Both the position numbers and the translations under genes were made by a program. A stretch of DNA of 64,000 nt, from the NCBI GenBank assembly GCA_020747065.1, contig JAGMVK010000005.1:2046001-2110000 (forward strand), in the 5' to 3' direction. The notes beneath the pieces were generated by a model. The model searched no databases, had not been told where the DNA came from, and saw nothing but the letters and a program-made list of their open reading frames with translations. The stretch comes from Cadophora sp. MPI-SDFR-AT-0126 (lineage: Eukaryota; Ascomycota; Leotiomycetes; Helotiales; Ploettnerulaceae). Of this stretch, positions 20,980-31,257 are shown piece after piece; the stretch's first letter is position 1; each line of letters opens with the position of its first letter.

Positions 20980-22918
20980 TTATTTCGTGCCCTCAAACTC
21001 CTTCTGGTCTTGCTTCAGATCATCTTCCATGATTGCCTCAAATGTTCGCTCTTCGACCTCTGGGTCTACGACAGTCGGTGGTGGACGGGTATTTGGGACT
21101 AATGCTGGATCAGTTAGGTCCTCTGATAGTGGTAGCAGACATACCTGGTTCCTTCCATCCTACCATCTTCTCGTTGGGAAGGAAAGTATGGAATGAACAG
21201 TATAGGCCCTTGATCTCATCAAAGAACTTAATACCAATGTTGAGCTCACGGACCACAACCTCCATCTTCATACCGACGAAGCAGTATTGCAAGAGCTCAT
21301 CCTCTAGCCAGAATGACTCGATAGTCTCACGAGATTTCCCAAAGGCAACCTTAGCAGCTTCAGCCTCGGCGTCCGTAAGATCTTCATCGTCGTAACCAGG
21401 TCCCTCCCATGGCTTAAACATGATGACACCAAGAGCCTTAAGGAAGCCAGTATTACCTTCGTGATCCTTGATGATCGCATACTCCTCAATGCTCTGAAGA
21501 CTAGCTCGTTCAATTCCACAGACTTCAAAACACTTCGTCTCGCTCTTAACAATGCTGACATCGGCCTTCATGGTTTCGACGAACAACTCATCTGTACCAG
21601 CAAATGCGATACCAGTCTTGAATATTCGCTCGGCTTGGAGAGTACTGAGTCCTGGATTAACGCCCAGAATCTCTCCATCACCACCTCCCCAGGTCGCATT
21701 ATCGAGGCTGATAGCTTGGAATCTACCACCATAGAGAGTGGAAGCCGAGGCGTTGAAATCACCTGGGAGATCTAAAGCTAGCTGCTTGATGGACCAAAGC
21801 TCCTTCTCGGCAAGATCGCAGATAACCCGGGCAGCCATGACGTCCTTGGTGTATTCTGGGCAGGCCGCATGTTGAAGTATGTAGTTGAGGAAGTTTCGGA
21901 TGACGTTGGCGATGGTCTTGATGTCATTCTCGGTGTCGAGAGGGAACATGCGGGAGACTCTATGAGAGCTGGATGGAATTAGACGCTGTCTGTCATGTAG
22001 AGTGCTGTGTACTTACAAGAAACCCTTTGCAACACCCTCGAAATCAACAACCCAGTCATCAGAGCCATCGTAGTATTTGGTATTCTTGGAATCTACGCGG
22101 AGATGATCACTGGCCTGAATAGCAGCAATCTCTGCAGCAGTCGAATTGTCAACGGTCTCTTTATCGAGGGGTCCTGTGAATGCCTTTGTCGAAGAGTCAA
22201 CACCTCCCAACATGAAGTACTTAGTCAGAATGTTGGATCGGACTTCATCAAGCTTGCGACGGGCCCGATAACGTTGGATACATGTCTCCATGCGACTATA
22301 GAATTTAGATGATTAACTTCGGACGGAGAAAAGAAACATACTGTGAGAAGGGGCGACATCTAATCCAAATTAGTTTCTGCTTCAATGCAGGGGTTCAATC
22401 CACTTACTCATCATAGAGATCGCACTCTTCTTCATGCTCGTCTGGAGTAACGGGAGGATCCGCGTAAAATTCTTGCACAAAGTCAGATTTGTACTTTCTG
22501 TTATGACGAGGTGTATACCTTCGAATCCAGTAGGGTTGGCCTTTCTGTTCTTTCCGCTGCTTTTCTTCTTCTTCTTCTTTGATGGAACGACTAGGGCTGA
22601 ACCATTGGTGAAGGGGACATCGGGATCCATAGTATCAACTCCATTAACGGGTGTGGCGGGTGTAGGAGGAGGTGGCTTTGGGTACACATGGTCAGGAGGA
22701 GTCATATGACCTTCAGTGTCAGGTGAAATCTCCTCGGGGTCGACATGTTCGGCATGGTTCTCCTTCTCCGGTAGGGTCTTTGGCCGAAGTGCAAGCAATG
22801 TGTCTTTGGAGTATCGGGGGCCAGTCTCACCCTGAGCCTGGACTACCTTCAATGCTGCGTTGAGGTCGATCTCACTGATCGCTCGAGAAAGGTGAACATC
22901 GTCAGGTGGGCTCGACAT
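20980..22918 (-). CDS. arb1: Arb1-like subunit of the Argonaute siRNA chaperone complex
   Basis: Family PF09692-type protein; in fission yeast Arb1 works with Arb2 and Ago1 in siRNA maturation and heterochromatin silencing. Six exons, phases all consistent: 22918-22519, 22471-22408, 22359-22342 (18 nt), 22295-22017, 21959-21145, 21104-20980; 566 residues. The N-terminal third is disordered, with proline and KKKKKK runs. The conserved part begins around EFYADPP and CRPFSHRMETCIQRYRARRK and continues through YFMLGGVDSSTKAFTG, DDWVVDFEGVAKGFL and a long C-terminal region with EEYAIIKDHEGN and GVIMFKPWEGP. Assignment rests on my recollection of the family pattern, not on a search. It suggests an active RNA-silencing pathway in the organism. 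Confidence 0.75.
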
Positions 22919-24230
22919 GCTGTGCTGTTGGCAGGGAAATCTGACTGGTCAGACCTGTATTAGTCAGTCTCGTATCAGATTGAGGAGAATGCGTCCAGGA
23001 AAGCTTGTATCGGCAAGAGCTTGTTGGAGGCGAATGGTGATTGGGTCTGTGGACACGAGCTTGATCAAGGCTGTGCTGTGTAGTGCAATGTACCTGAGTA
23101 TCTTGGAAGATTGAAGAGGTTGAAGGCGGTGGAGATGATGCAGAGGTTCGGAGATCTGATTAAAAGAGGGTTATATGCGCGGGTGGAAGAGTGACGTGGG
23201 AAGCGTACAGCTTTCCAATTGAAGTGAATGTGATGATATTGGTATTTTGAGAGAGGAAGGAAGCATGTAAACAGAGGTGAAACACCGCATTTGAATGAGA
23301 AAGAGAGGTAAGAAAGGTGAAGCTCTTTCCAAAGTGCGAACTTACGTATCCTCGAGTGGGATGGTTTGCCTTGCCAAAGTACGTTGTTTGCGATACGATC
23401 ACCTTCAAAGCAAACAAAGTGGCTTCCGATTTCCTTGTCTTGTTGATTCCTCGGGAATCGGGAATGTGGACTATTTAGTATATGGCGGAGGAGAGCTTAG
23501 CGTATCTTCGGCTACTTGCTTCAGACTCTTGCTTGCTTGCTTGGTTGAGTAACAACAATGCCGTTCGTTGTGTTTGTTTCACCTTGATAACTACTTGTTG
23601 GTGAAGGTGTGTGTGTTTGAAGTCAGTCGAGTTGGAGTTGGAGTTGGGGAGTTGGAAGTTGAAGTCAGCCTCGTACGCCAGTACGCTAGCTAGTACGTAC
23701 AGTACATGCCCAAGCAGAAAGAATTGCCGTCGCTGTGGCTGAGCTCCCGCGCGCCGCAGTGCTTGCTTTAGCGTAGTCGCTTGAGTTCACCGCCTAATGC
23801 ATGTACAGTATGGGCCATTTCAGTCCAGTCCCAGCGTCTACACACACCCTTGATGAACTCAATAGACGCACGCTTGAAGGAACCCCTCCAACTCGAAACT
23901 TTAACAACACCATCCACGTACCCCGGTGACCTCCAATCACAGCTGATACAGGCCTGCTGAGCGCTGGCACGAATCTATGCCCTGGATTGAAGCCACGCAG
24001 CCAACACATATCATACCGCACCGTACCGTACCGCTCACACGCCCCCTCGCCTTCCTTCTTTACTCAGCCTTACTGCACTTTTAAACTGTGTCGCTCGCTC
24101 GGGCGTTGCTTTTGCGCAAAGTCAGCGCAAGATCCTACCGCCCGCGCCCAAGCCTTTTCTTCTAATATCTCTCTTTCCCATCATGATAGAGTCATAGCAG
24201 ACGCGACTCTAATCTAGTCAGTCAGAAAAC
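22919..24230. promoter_or_regulatory. Divergent upstream region of arb1 and the inositol kinase gene
   Basis: About 1.3 kb between start codons. It contains short direct repeats of GGAGTT (23629-23660), a stretch rich in TACG/GTAC words (23673-23706), and CCGTACCGTACCG at about 24021-24033. The last 150 bp before 24231 is C/T-rich, consistent with a transcribed leader. No named factor site. Confidence 0.45.
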
Positions 24231-25424
24231 ATGGCAAAGCCGTTACCTACCCACGCAGACCTGATCGACTACAATCAAGCCGTTGCGGGACAGTACGTTG
24301 CACAAACAGACAAATTCGCCCCCACCACCAGAAGAACTCTGCTGACAAGGGCGCACAGTGATGGGACTCTCTCAGATGTCGACGGCGAACTCTTTATCAA
24401 GCCTTGCACACCGGCTGAAATCGCCTTCTACGACTCCTCTGTGGCTGACCATCCTGACTTCGCTGAGTTCATGCCAACCTATATGGGCACCTTGACCCTC
24501 GACCATCATCCGAATGGTACCACGATAGAGGAAGCGGGCGCGGTTCTGCTTGCCAAACATGCCCCGGTTGCTGAGCATTACGAACATCACAATGGAACAA
24601 CTATAGCAGCCTCTGGATTGGCGGTTTTCGAGAGGAACGAGGAAGCGCTGGACAAGGCAGAGGCAGTGATGATAGCCAAGCACTCAATCCCCGAGGTTGT
24701 AGTTCCGGTCAAGACAAGCAAGAAGATCATCACGGATCAAGCGGTTGTACTCGAGAATGCTGCCCATGGCTTCGTCAAGCCCAATATTCTGGATGTCAAG
24801 CTGGGCGTGCGGCTTTGGGCTGATGACGCAAAGGAGGAGAAGCGCATCCGCTTCAATAAAGTGACAGCGGAGACTACACATAAAGATCTTGGATTCCGAA
24901 TAGCTGGGATGCGAGTCTGGCATGGTGAGGGCGCAAAGGGTCCAGACATTGACAAGGAAGGATTCAAAATATACGATAAGAATTATGGACGGGTTTCAGT
25001 ACAGACCTCAAATATCGAGGAGGCCTTTCGAAACTTCATCTTCTCACCAACTGCTGGTGTAGATGAAGAGTTGGGAAAGTTAGTAGCACAAGCTTTTTTG
25101 GCAGATGTGAAACGGATCCAAGCCGTTATGGAAGGGCAAGAGAGTCGCATGTTCTCCGCGAGTCTGCTCTTTGTGTTCGAGGGTGATGGAGTTGCTCTCC
25201 GAGCGGCCATGGAAGAAGCGAGCCGCTCTCCAACCACCCTTGCGAATGGAGATGGAGAAACCTCCGATCTTGACGAGGATGAGATATTAGGCCCCAAAAT
25301 ATATGCTGTGAAGGTTATAGATTTCGCACATGCGGAGTGGACGCCTGGGCGGGGACCAGACGAGAATTCTCTCATTGGTGTGAGAAGTGTGGCTCGCATC
25401 CTTGAGAAGATCGGGAGTGCTTGA
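24231..25424 (+). CDS. ARG82: Inositol polyphosphate multikinase (Arg82/IPK2-like)
   Basis: Kinase phosphorylating IP3/IP4 to IP5, nuclear in yeast, where Arg82 also supports transcription of arginine genes. 397 residues, no introns. The family signature PxxxDxKxG is PNILDVKLG at residues 184-192, followed by KVTAETTHKDLGFRIAGMRVW. The C-terminal ATP/metal motif is KVIDFAHAEW. The region between residues 95 and 155 is not usual for the family: it holds two copies of NGTTI and two of an AV-x-x-AKH motif, suggesting an internal duplication or loose insert. The ATG at 24231 is the first in frame and the leader is pyrimidine-rich. Confidence 0.88.
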   Translation: MAKPLPTHADLIDYNQAVAGQYVAQTDKFAPTTRRTLLTRAHSDGTLSDVDGELFIKPCTPAEIAFYDSSVADHPDFAEFMPTYMGTLTLDHHPNGTTIEEAGAVLLAKHAPVAEHYEHHNGTTIAASGLAVFERNEEALDKAEAVMIAKHSIPEVVVPVKTSKKIITDQAVVLENAAHGFVKPNILDVKLGVRLWADDAKEEKRIRFNKVTAETTHKDLGFRIAGMRVWHGEGAKGPDIDKEGFKIYDKNYGRVSVQTSNIEEAFRNFIFSPTAGVDEELGKLVAQAFLADVKRIQAVMEGQESRMFSASLLFVFEGDGVALRAAMEEASRSPTTLANGDGETSDLDEDEILGPKIYAVKVIDFAHAEWTPGRGPDENSLIGVRSVARILEKIGSA

Positions 25425-26161
25425 GCCTGCTATTGATCTCGAAGCGCAGGCACGGATCTCGAAAGATTTGCTGCCAGCAATGGGCAGATGGATGGGCATT
25501 GGCATGGGATTTTCTGGAGTTCTGGATTCGAGGAATATGATTGCTATCTGTTAGATACCCATGGAGCATTGGGAGCAGCATAGAACAGAATAAATCCACT
25601 CGATGTTTTGCGCCGTCACATCAGACTTTCGAACTTCCCTTCTCAAGTTTACAAGTCCAGTGAATTCTGAGGGCTCGTCATGTTCTTGAAACTGCTATAT
25701 TTTATATCGAGGCAATTTGTCTCTTACCATATAAGGCCTCTTTCCTTACAAATCATTTGAACAGCAACTCAACAAACGCCATAAAATACAATTAGGTCAT
25801 ATAAATCAAGTATCTATACTAAAAGCCGGTTATATATATAGAATTAAAACACAATGAGGAATATAATAAGGAATATAATTAAAATAAGTAAAGTATTAAA
25901 CGAGGAATGGACTTCAAACAAATTCGCAAACAGAACTCTGTACACAACAAATACAACCTTACAGGCCTCAATTCGACACGCTATCAGGAGGGCCGGAGCT
26001 TCATGAAGAAAAAAGCCCAACCCTCGTTTTGCTCTTGTTGTACGATTGTACCCCTGCCACGTCGAACTAGTCGTCGCTTCATTCACATTCGTATACTTCT
26101 CCTCGATGACCCTCGTTATATCAAATACCAGCTTCGTCCTCTTTACCATCATCGATCCTCT

Positions 26162-26317
26162 TCATAGGCAATCTACTATGCCCACATGTACTGAACTCAA
26201 CAGCAGTCGGGTTTCATCCGCCTCAGGATCCATCTCTTCTATCCCCTGATCCAGCGCTTGAAATCGCATCTTCCACACCTGAATAGCTGCCTGCCATCGT
26301 GAGCTCTGCTTCTTCAT
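26162..26317 (-). CDS. Candidate small ORF, 51 residues
   Basis: ATG at 26317 and TGA at 26164-26162. Composition is coding-like (WQAAIQVWKMRFQALDQG, then EEMDPEADETRLLLSS), with an acceptor-like 'ctcacag' just upstream of the ATG. The reading frame stays open past the TGA for about 100 codons to 25844, and its first half is also coding-like (KRTKLVFDITRVIEEKY). It could be a short gene, a last exon, or a gene broken by a nonsense change. No family was recognised. Confidence 0.28.
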   Translation of the reverse strand: MKKQSSRWQAAIQVWKMRFQALDQGIEEMDPEADETRLLLSSVHVGIVDCL

Positions 26318-28104
26318 GCTACTGTGAGTGGCTTGGAGTATGGTAAGTGGACATTTGGGCTTTGGGTTTGTACATATTCGATATCAGATTTTAATCAGGA
26401 GATATCGTGGGGTCTGGGATAAGAGAGGTGTGTTCGAAACGGGAAGTCAATAACAGCATTTATATGAGTTCTCTTCAGTAGTGTCTGGGAGTCCAATCGA
26501 GAGGGTGAGGTATTTGAGATTGAAAAGAGTGTCGTGTATATAGTATTCCACGATATTCCACTCTCGCTGAGCCGAAGATTCTTTGGGAGATTTCCAGTTT
26601 TAACTTCTAGAGGGCTGATACTCACATGTGTAGTCTACGATAGTGCAAAAGCTCAAGAAGTTAAGGTTAATGATCGCCCCTGAGTTTAATTGGTTTTCCT
26701 GAATCCGGAATCATAGAACATTTTATTAACTTAATAGAATGGCTATTAGAGTAAGTTCTTATCGGAATTGTATTTGATATCTTCAATAGACGCCAATCCT
26801 GTGAATTGAATAGGATGATCAACAAATGCATAAAAAGATACTAGCTTAGTACTTAAACTTTAAGTATAGATATAGTCTCGTGTCTTAGTAATCTCAAAAC
26901 AGATTCTCTCTAGTGCAGACTGACTGATACATTAGACACTGTCTTGGTTTCTCCTAAGGATAGAAATTTAACGAATTATCGCTTGTAGTATCTGAGGTAC
27001 ATCAAGATCGGTAAAGCATAACTGAGAGTTTAACTATGAGAGTAAGATACCTGGCTTTATAGAGTTTTCCACAGGACTCTTGTGTGTAACTCATTGTTGA
27101 AGTGAACGGCAGCAGCATGTGAAAGCATAGTGTTTTATTCGTTTTGACTTCTTAAGCGAGCCTCGGAGTTGGAGAGTACCGGCACTGCAAGAGCAATAAA
27201 ATACATGAGTAATTTGCCAAATACAAATTCGTTCTGATTAAGTAGACAATGCTTTTGACGGAGATCGGAGTGCTTTCAACCAGTATTTCCTCACGCCCTA
27301 ATATTTGGAAAGATCGGAATCCATGTCATAATGTCGCAATCCAAACCCAAGGTCCGCAATATATCGTTCTACCGTCTATCATCGCTCGTGTCTAAAATCC
27401 GTAACACCGTTGTCTTGGGTTTGAGAACATAATAAATGTAGCTCATTTCTCCCTCAAAATGATGTATATATGTTTGTGGTTCCCGAGGAATTGGGATTTA
27501 GAACCTCTGACTCTATTCGCAGGTTGCTCCATCCGGGTGACTCTGCCATATGAAATTCGTATTTCTCTAGTATTTCAGTCATGAAAACGTTCGCCAAAAC
27601 CTTGGGGGCGACGTTAACAGCAAGTTTGGTCTTGGCCACAGCTAATAATTTAGACTGTAGGAGCTTTTGAGACCCAGGAATAACATATTTGGCTTTATAA
27701 CTACGAGTATCTGATTTGAGCTGCGACAATACTCATGCGTATAACGCCGGTTCCAAACCATTATGTAGGTCTTTATCCTTCATCCAGAAGTTTCACCAGC
27801 TGGGGGGAAGTTCGGAAACACCTTCACAATCGCCACCATAAACTCATCAGCCCACCTCAAACACATTTCGGAGTTATCCTAGTTGCCAGTATATGGTTCC
27901 ATCCCAGTTGTACAGCGGCGAATCGATTTCCTTGATGCCGCATTTTGATCACCGGAAACGAGATCTCGTGCAACTGCGTCAAAAATCAACTAGAGCATTG
28001 AAAGGTGTAGGGGATTTGCGTTCATGCCCAAGGAGAGGACAGGCAAACTTTTGGGTGCCGAATGTGCATAAGAACATCATGAGACACTGTAATGGCTACG
28101 AGAC

Positions 28105-28768
28105 CTACGTCCAAATCCTGGAGGCCATGTAATCCTGGATGGAGTTGTATAAAAAGGGAACTCGTGAGTGCCAAAATTCCGGTGAACATTGTTGTATGCT
28201 GGTTCCAGGCAGTTCCGGTGATGTATATGCCAGTGGGACGCGATAAATCCTGGCGAGGGAAAGGGAATGTTGGCCAGCTGTAGGTGCCTCGATAACGGAA
28301 GGTTTTACTGTAGTTGCTGGACTGAGATCCCGAATGCAGATATTAAATTGTGTCAGAACTGATCTCCAGGACAAGCTTTTATACACGGCCATAGTGCTTG
28401 GAAGTGGATTTCAAGCAGCAGGGGAAGACATAACAACAACGGCTGTATACATTGCCTTAGAGTCCCTTCCAGGAGTCGAGACAAGTTTCCTTTTGTAAGC
28501 AGGCAAAGGGTTTCTGCATTAAAGTTTGAAGATGAATGAACACAATGTTGGAGACCCGCCCCTTCTGTCTAAACGCGTTGCCAGGAGTTTCTTGTTCAGT
28601 ATATGTAAAAGGTGCATGTCGTAGCCAGACATTCGGCATCGTTGGTGGAAGTGTGAAATTTTCTGTGAGAGATTGAGTGTGTATTGTTACGCGATTAGAA
28701 ACTGGAGGGAAAGCCGATGTGTGGAGATAGAAGGCGAGATCAGATACCCAAGTCTTCTTCACACTCAA
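28105..28768 (-). repeat. Pair of diverged tandem ORF copies
   Basis: Two minus-strand open frames of 95 and 103 codons, 64 bp apart, align without gaps over at least 70 positions and share M/L1-x-V-x-K5, and P53-x-x-YT-x-x-E-x-PG, then Q68. The upstream one (28768) starts at TTG and the downstream one (28392) at ATG. Identity is low, so this is an old duplication of something once coding or a chance match helped by composition. No family recognised. Confidence 0.3.
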
Positions 28769-29679
28769 AGTCTTTTGACAAGAAAGAAGAGGAGTTCTCG
28801 CTGTCCGGGCAAACTACTAGAGCGACACGTCTGGGCCTGATCTTGAAAATTAACAACATTTACCTCAATAACGCTTGATCTGCACATTCAACTGCTGCAT
28901 GTACACAAGACATAAGAAATGCAGTCTAGATATGGTCACGACCTTGAGCTTAGACAATGGTACTGTTATATTTGCTTTCTTTGAGCCTCATTAGATACCT
29001 TGGGCCATCGGTTTTAGTGACCCTTTCAAGCAGCTTACTTTCACAATACGCTGTACCACTTGAGTCTAAATCTGATAGCTAATGGACCAAGATCCATTGA
29101 TCTCTGATTAGTGATTTCCGAAGCTTTGCTACAATTGGCTACTGTTAACCCGTTAAGATTGTTACTCCGACCCAGGCCGCGCGGTGTGAAGCTTGACCGG
29201 GACGCTGAACTTTGAGGAAGACTTCCGATCTTGCCCCAAAGCTTTCGTGAGTACTTATATTTGCTCAGTCCATCAGATTCGCAAAGCTAGGTACAGTTTT
29301 CCTGGTTCAAATTCAAGGTTTCTCACAGCATTGTCCCTATCTGTGATATTCTCGCTTCGAGCCAACAAAGTAAACAAACCATTCCACGTCCTCACACTTG
29401 AAAAGTTCTGCTCCTCGAGACGTTCTTGCATCATTTTTCGAGCCCTTACTTCATTTAGAAGTACCATTGAATGTCCTGCTCGAGGGAGAGGCGCGTGAAA
29501 AAAGCGGGGCGCGTTTGACAGCCATTTCAACCGTCCGATCTTTAAAACCTTTTCCTCCTCCCGACTCAACAAGAATACTTCAACGCACAACAAAATCTCG
29601 TGCAGACACCCACAACTTCCTTCAAAGCACTTTAGAAGAAGAAGCCCCTTTATCTCTTCTCAAAGAGATTGCACTCACC

Positions 29680-30351
29680 ATGGTACTTTGCCCAGCTATT
29701 GCCTGCAAGATCTGGTTGCTAATCTCTTCATTCTAGGCTACAAATGGCCCCCCAGCTGCCCCCAACCCCGCAAACCCTGTTCCTGCTTGGAATCAGCCAG
29801 CGCAGGTATGTATCAAGCCTATTCATACCTGAACAAGTGCCGTGGCTAACAATGTATCTGCTTAGATCATCCCAGGCGCTCCCGTCGTCAATGTAAGCTC
29901 CTCCCTTGCCTCTTAATCCGTGCTGTCTCCTCTGCTAATACACTTATCAGGTTGCTCAAGGAGTAAGAAATACCGATTTCGCCATTAGCAGATATACTAA
30001 TAAACTCCTACAGGTCCCACTCAATCAAGTAACGTACTGCGCCATGAAGTACAGAGGTAGCGGACCCACAACAACAGCAGCGATTGTCGGACAGAAAATG
30101 GTCCTTGCGAACGCCGACTTCAAGAACACCCCAAGTGTTCACGTCACGGTCAACGATCCTCAGCAAAGGGACACGTAACGTATTATCAGGGTATTCAAGG
30201 ACAGGCTACTGGAACACTGGCACCGACTCCCTGCACCAAATGTGCCGACGGTCGGGGACCCTTCCCGACCTGCAAGATTGTTACTGCTACTCAGGGCAAT
30301 GGCCGACCAATCTTCAGTGGCAAGTGTTGCAACTGGAGCCCAATGGATTGA
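29680..30351 (+). CDS. Cysteine-rich DUF3716-like protein built from micro-exons
   Basis: Proposed exons 29680-29682 (ATG only), 29737-29805, 29866-29892, 29951-29962 (12 nt) and 30061-30351; every junction is phase 0 and the product is 133 residues. The N-terminal part is proline/alanine/asparagine-rich and low-complexity. The C-terminal part has Cys46, 53, 63, 95, 98, 108, 126 and 127. The block PCTKCADGRGPFPTC resembles the fungal DUF3716 cysteine motif. Introns are well formed (gtactt..ttctag, gtatgt..gcttag, gtaagc..tatcag, gtaaga..gtag). The last intron has an earlier acceptor at 30013 that would begin an alternative exon. The CTCACCATGG context supports this start, although the frame is open back to 29398. 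Function unknown; possibly zinc-binding. Confidence 0.55.
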
Positions 30352-31257
30352 AGAAGTCGAAGAAGTCCAAAGGCACAGGAAATAAAGCCAAATCCTGAGG
30401 TTTCAGGAACAGCACTAACTTCTATTTGATAGCTCTCCTCGGTCAAGGTAGTCAAGCCACGTCGCTAGTTGCATCCTCATAAATTCGATACGCCTTTCTT
30501 GTTTCCCCTCTTCGGAAATGTTCTTCGAGCTTCATATCCACCAAAAACGACCACTGGTACAGAGAGACACTTGGGTGATTTGGCGTACGCAAAGGAGTGG
30601 ATTGGAGTGTGGAATTGGACATACTGCGAGAGAATTGGGAACGCTTAAGGACTACATAGTTGCATTAATACAAATCGAGAATTCGGACCGCGAGTCTGGG
30701 AAAAGTAAAAATCAACCTCGTGATCGTAAACGAAGGAGTTTGGTCTTAGCGACTCATTTCTCTTGGCATAAAGAGAGCTACATGATGTAAAGATATCCGA
30801 TAGAATGGCAGACCACGTTGCACGCTGGGAACTGGATGTACAAATCAGATGGTGGCAGAGGCGACCACTGCGATGAGCACGGGATACACAGAGAGAAGCC
30901 GTCTTGGCAACGGGAGCAAGAAACACGGCCGAGGAATATGGCCAAGGATTAAAGACATCACGGACAGACACGGGCATACACGACAGAAGATAGGTAGTAA
31001 AAGGATTGTGATGTACCTCAGTACCTATTATGCAACTGATATATATCTCATATAACTGACCATATTCAGAGATACGGCAAATATTAAGACAGCAAAAAAC
31101 AACACCAAAAACACCAATAGAGCCCCACCAGCCATCACAAGTATCTTTCAAAACTAAATTTTCAAATCGACCCAAACCCAAATTCAAAAACGACCACTAA
31201 TGCATTTTATACACTACCCAACACATTTTGTCTCATGGATCAGATAATCAGATCATT
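30352..31257. other. Convergent 0.9 kb spacer
   Basis: 3' regions of the DUF3716-like gene and of the class VII chitin synthase. Short ORFs on both strands show no motifs. A lysine-codon-rich stretch follows directly after the stop at 30352-30400, readable only in another frame. Confidence 0.45.

Larger units (their letters stand above)
25425..29679. other. 4.2 kb gene-poor, partly AT-rich region with ORF relics
   Basis: Base composition shifts to A/T-rich at about 25700-25900 and 26630-27450. No complete gene was recognised, and I saw no terminal repeats or transposase motif. Small items of interest are a 51-codon minus-strand ORF (26162-26317) and a pair of similar minus-strand ORFs (28105-28392 and 28457-28768). 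The part from about 29500 to 29679 is C/T- and CAA-rich and looks like the leader of the next gene. Confidence 0.45.

Noticed and set aside
25700..27450. AT-rich block as a possible RIP-mutated transposon
   Set aside because: I found no terminal repeats, target duplications or decayed transposase/reverse transcriptase text; A/T richness alone is not enough.
27454..27729. Minus-strand ORF resembling a cytochrome P450 C-terminus (VLANVFMTEILEKYEF)
   Set aside because: There is no heme-binding FxxGxRxCxG segment upstream and the start is TTG; the likeness is too weak to call even a relic.
30084..30398. Alternate-frame ORF over the DUF3716-like exon
   Set aside because: The other frame carries the ordered cysteine motif and joins upstream exons in phase; this one has only a lysine-rich end.
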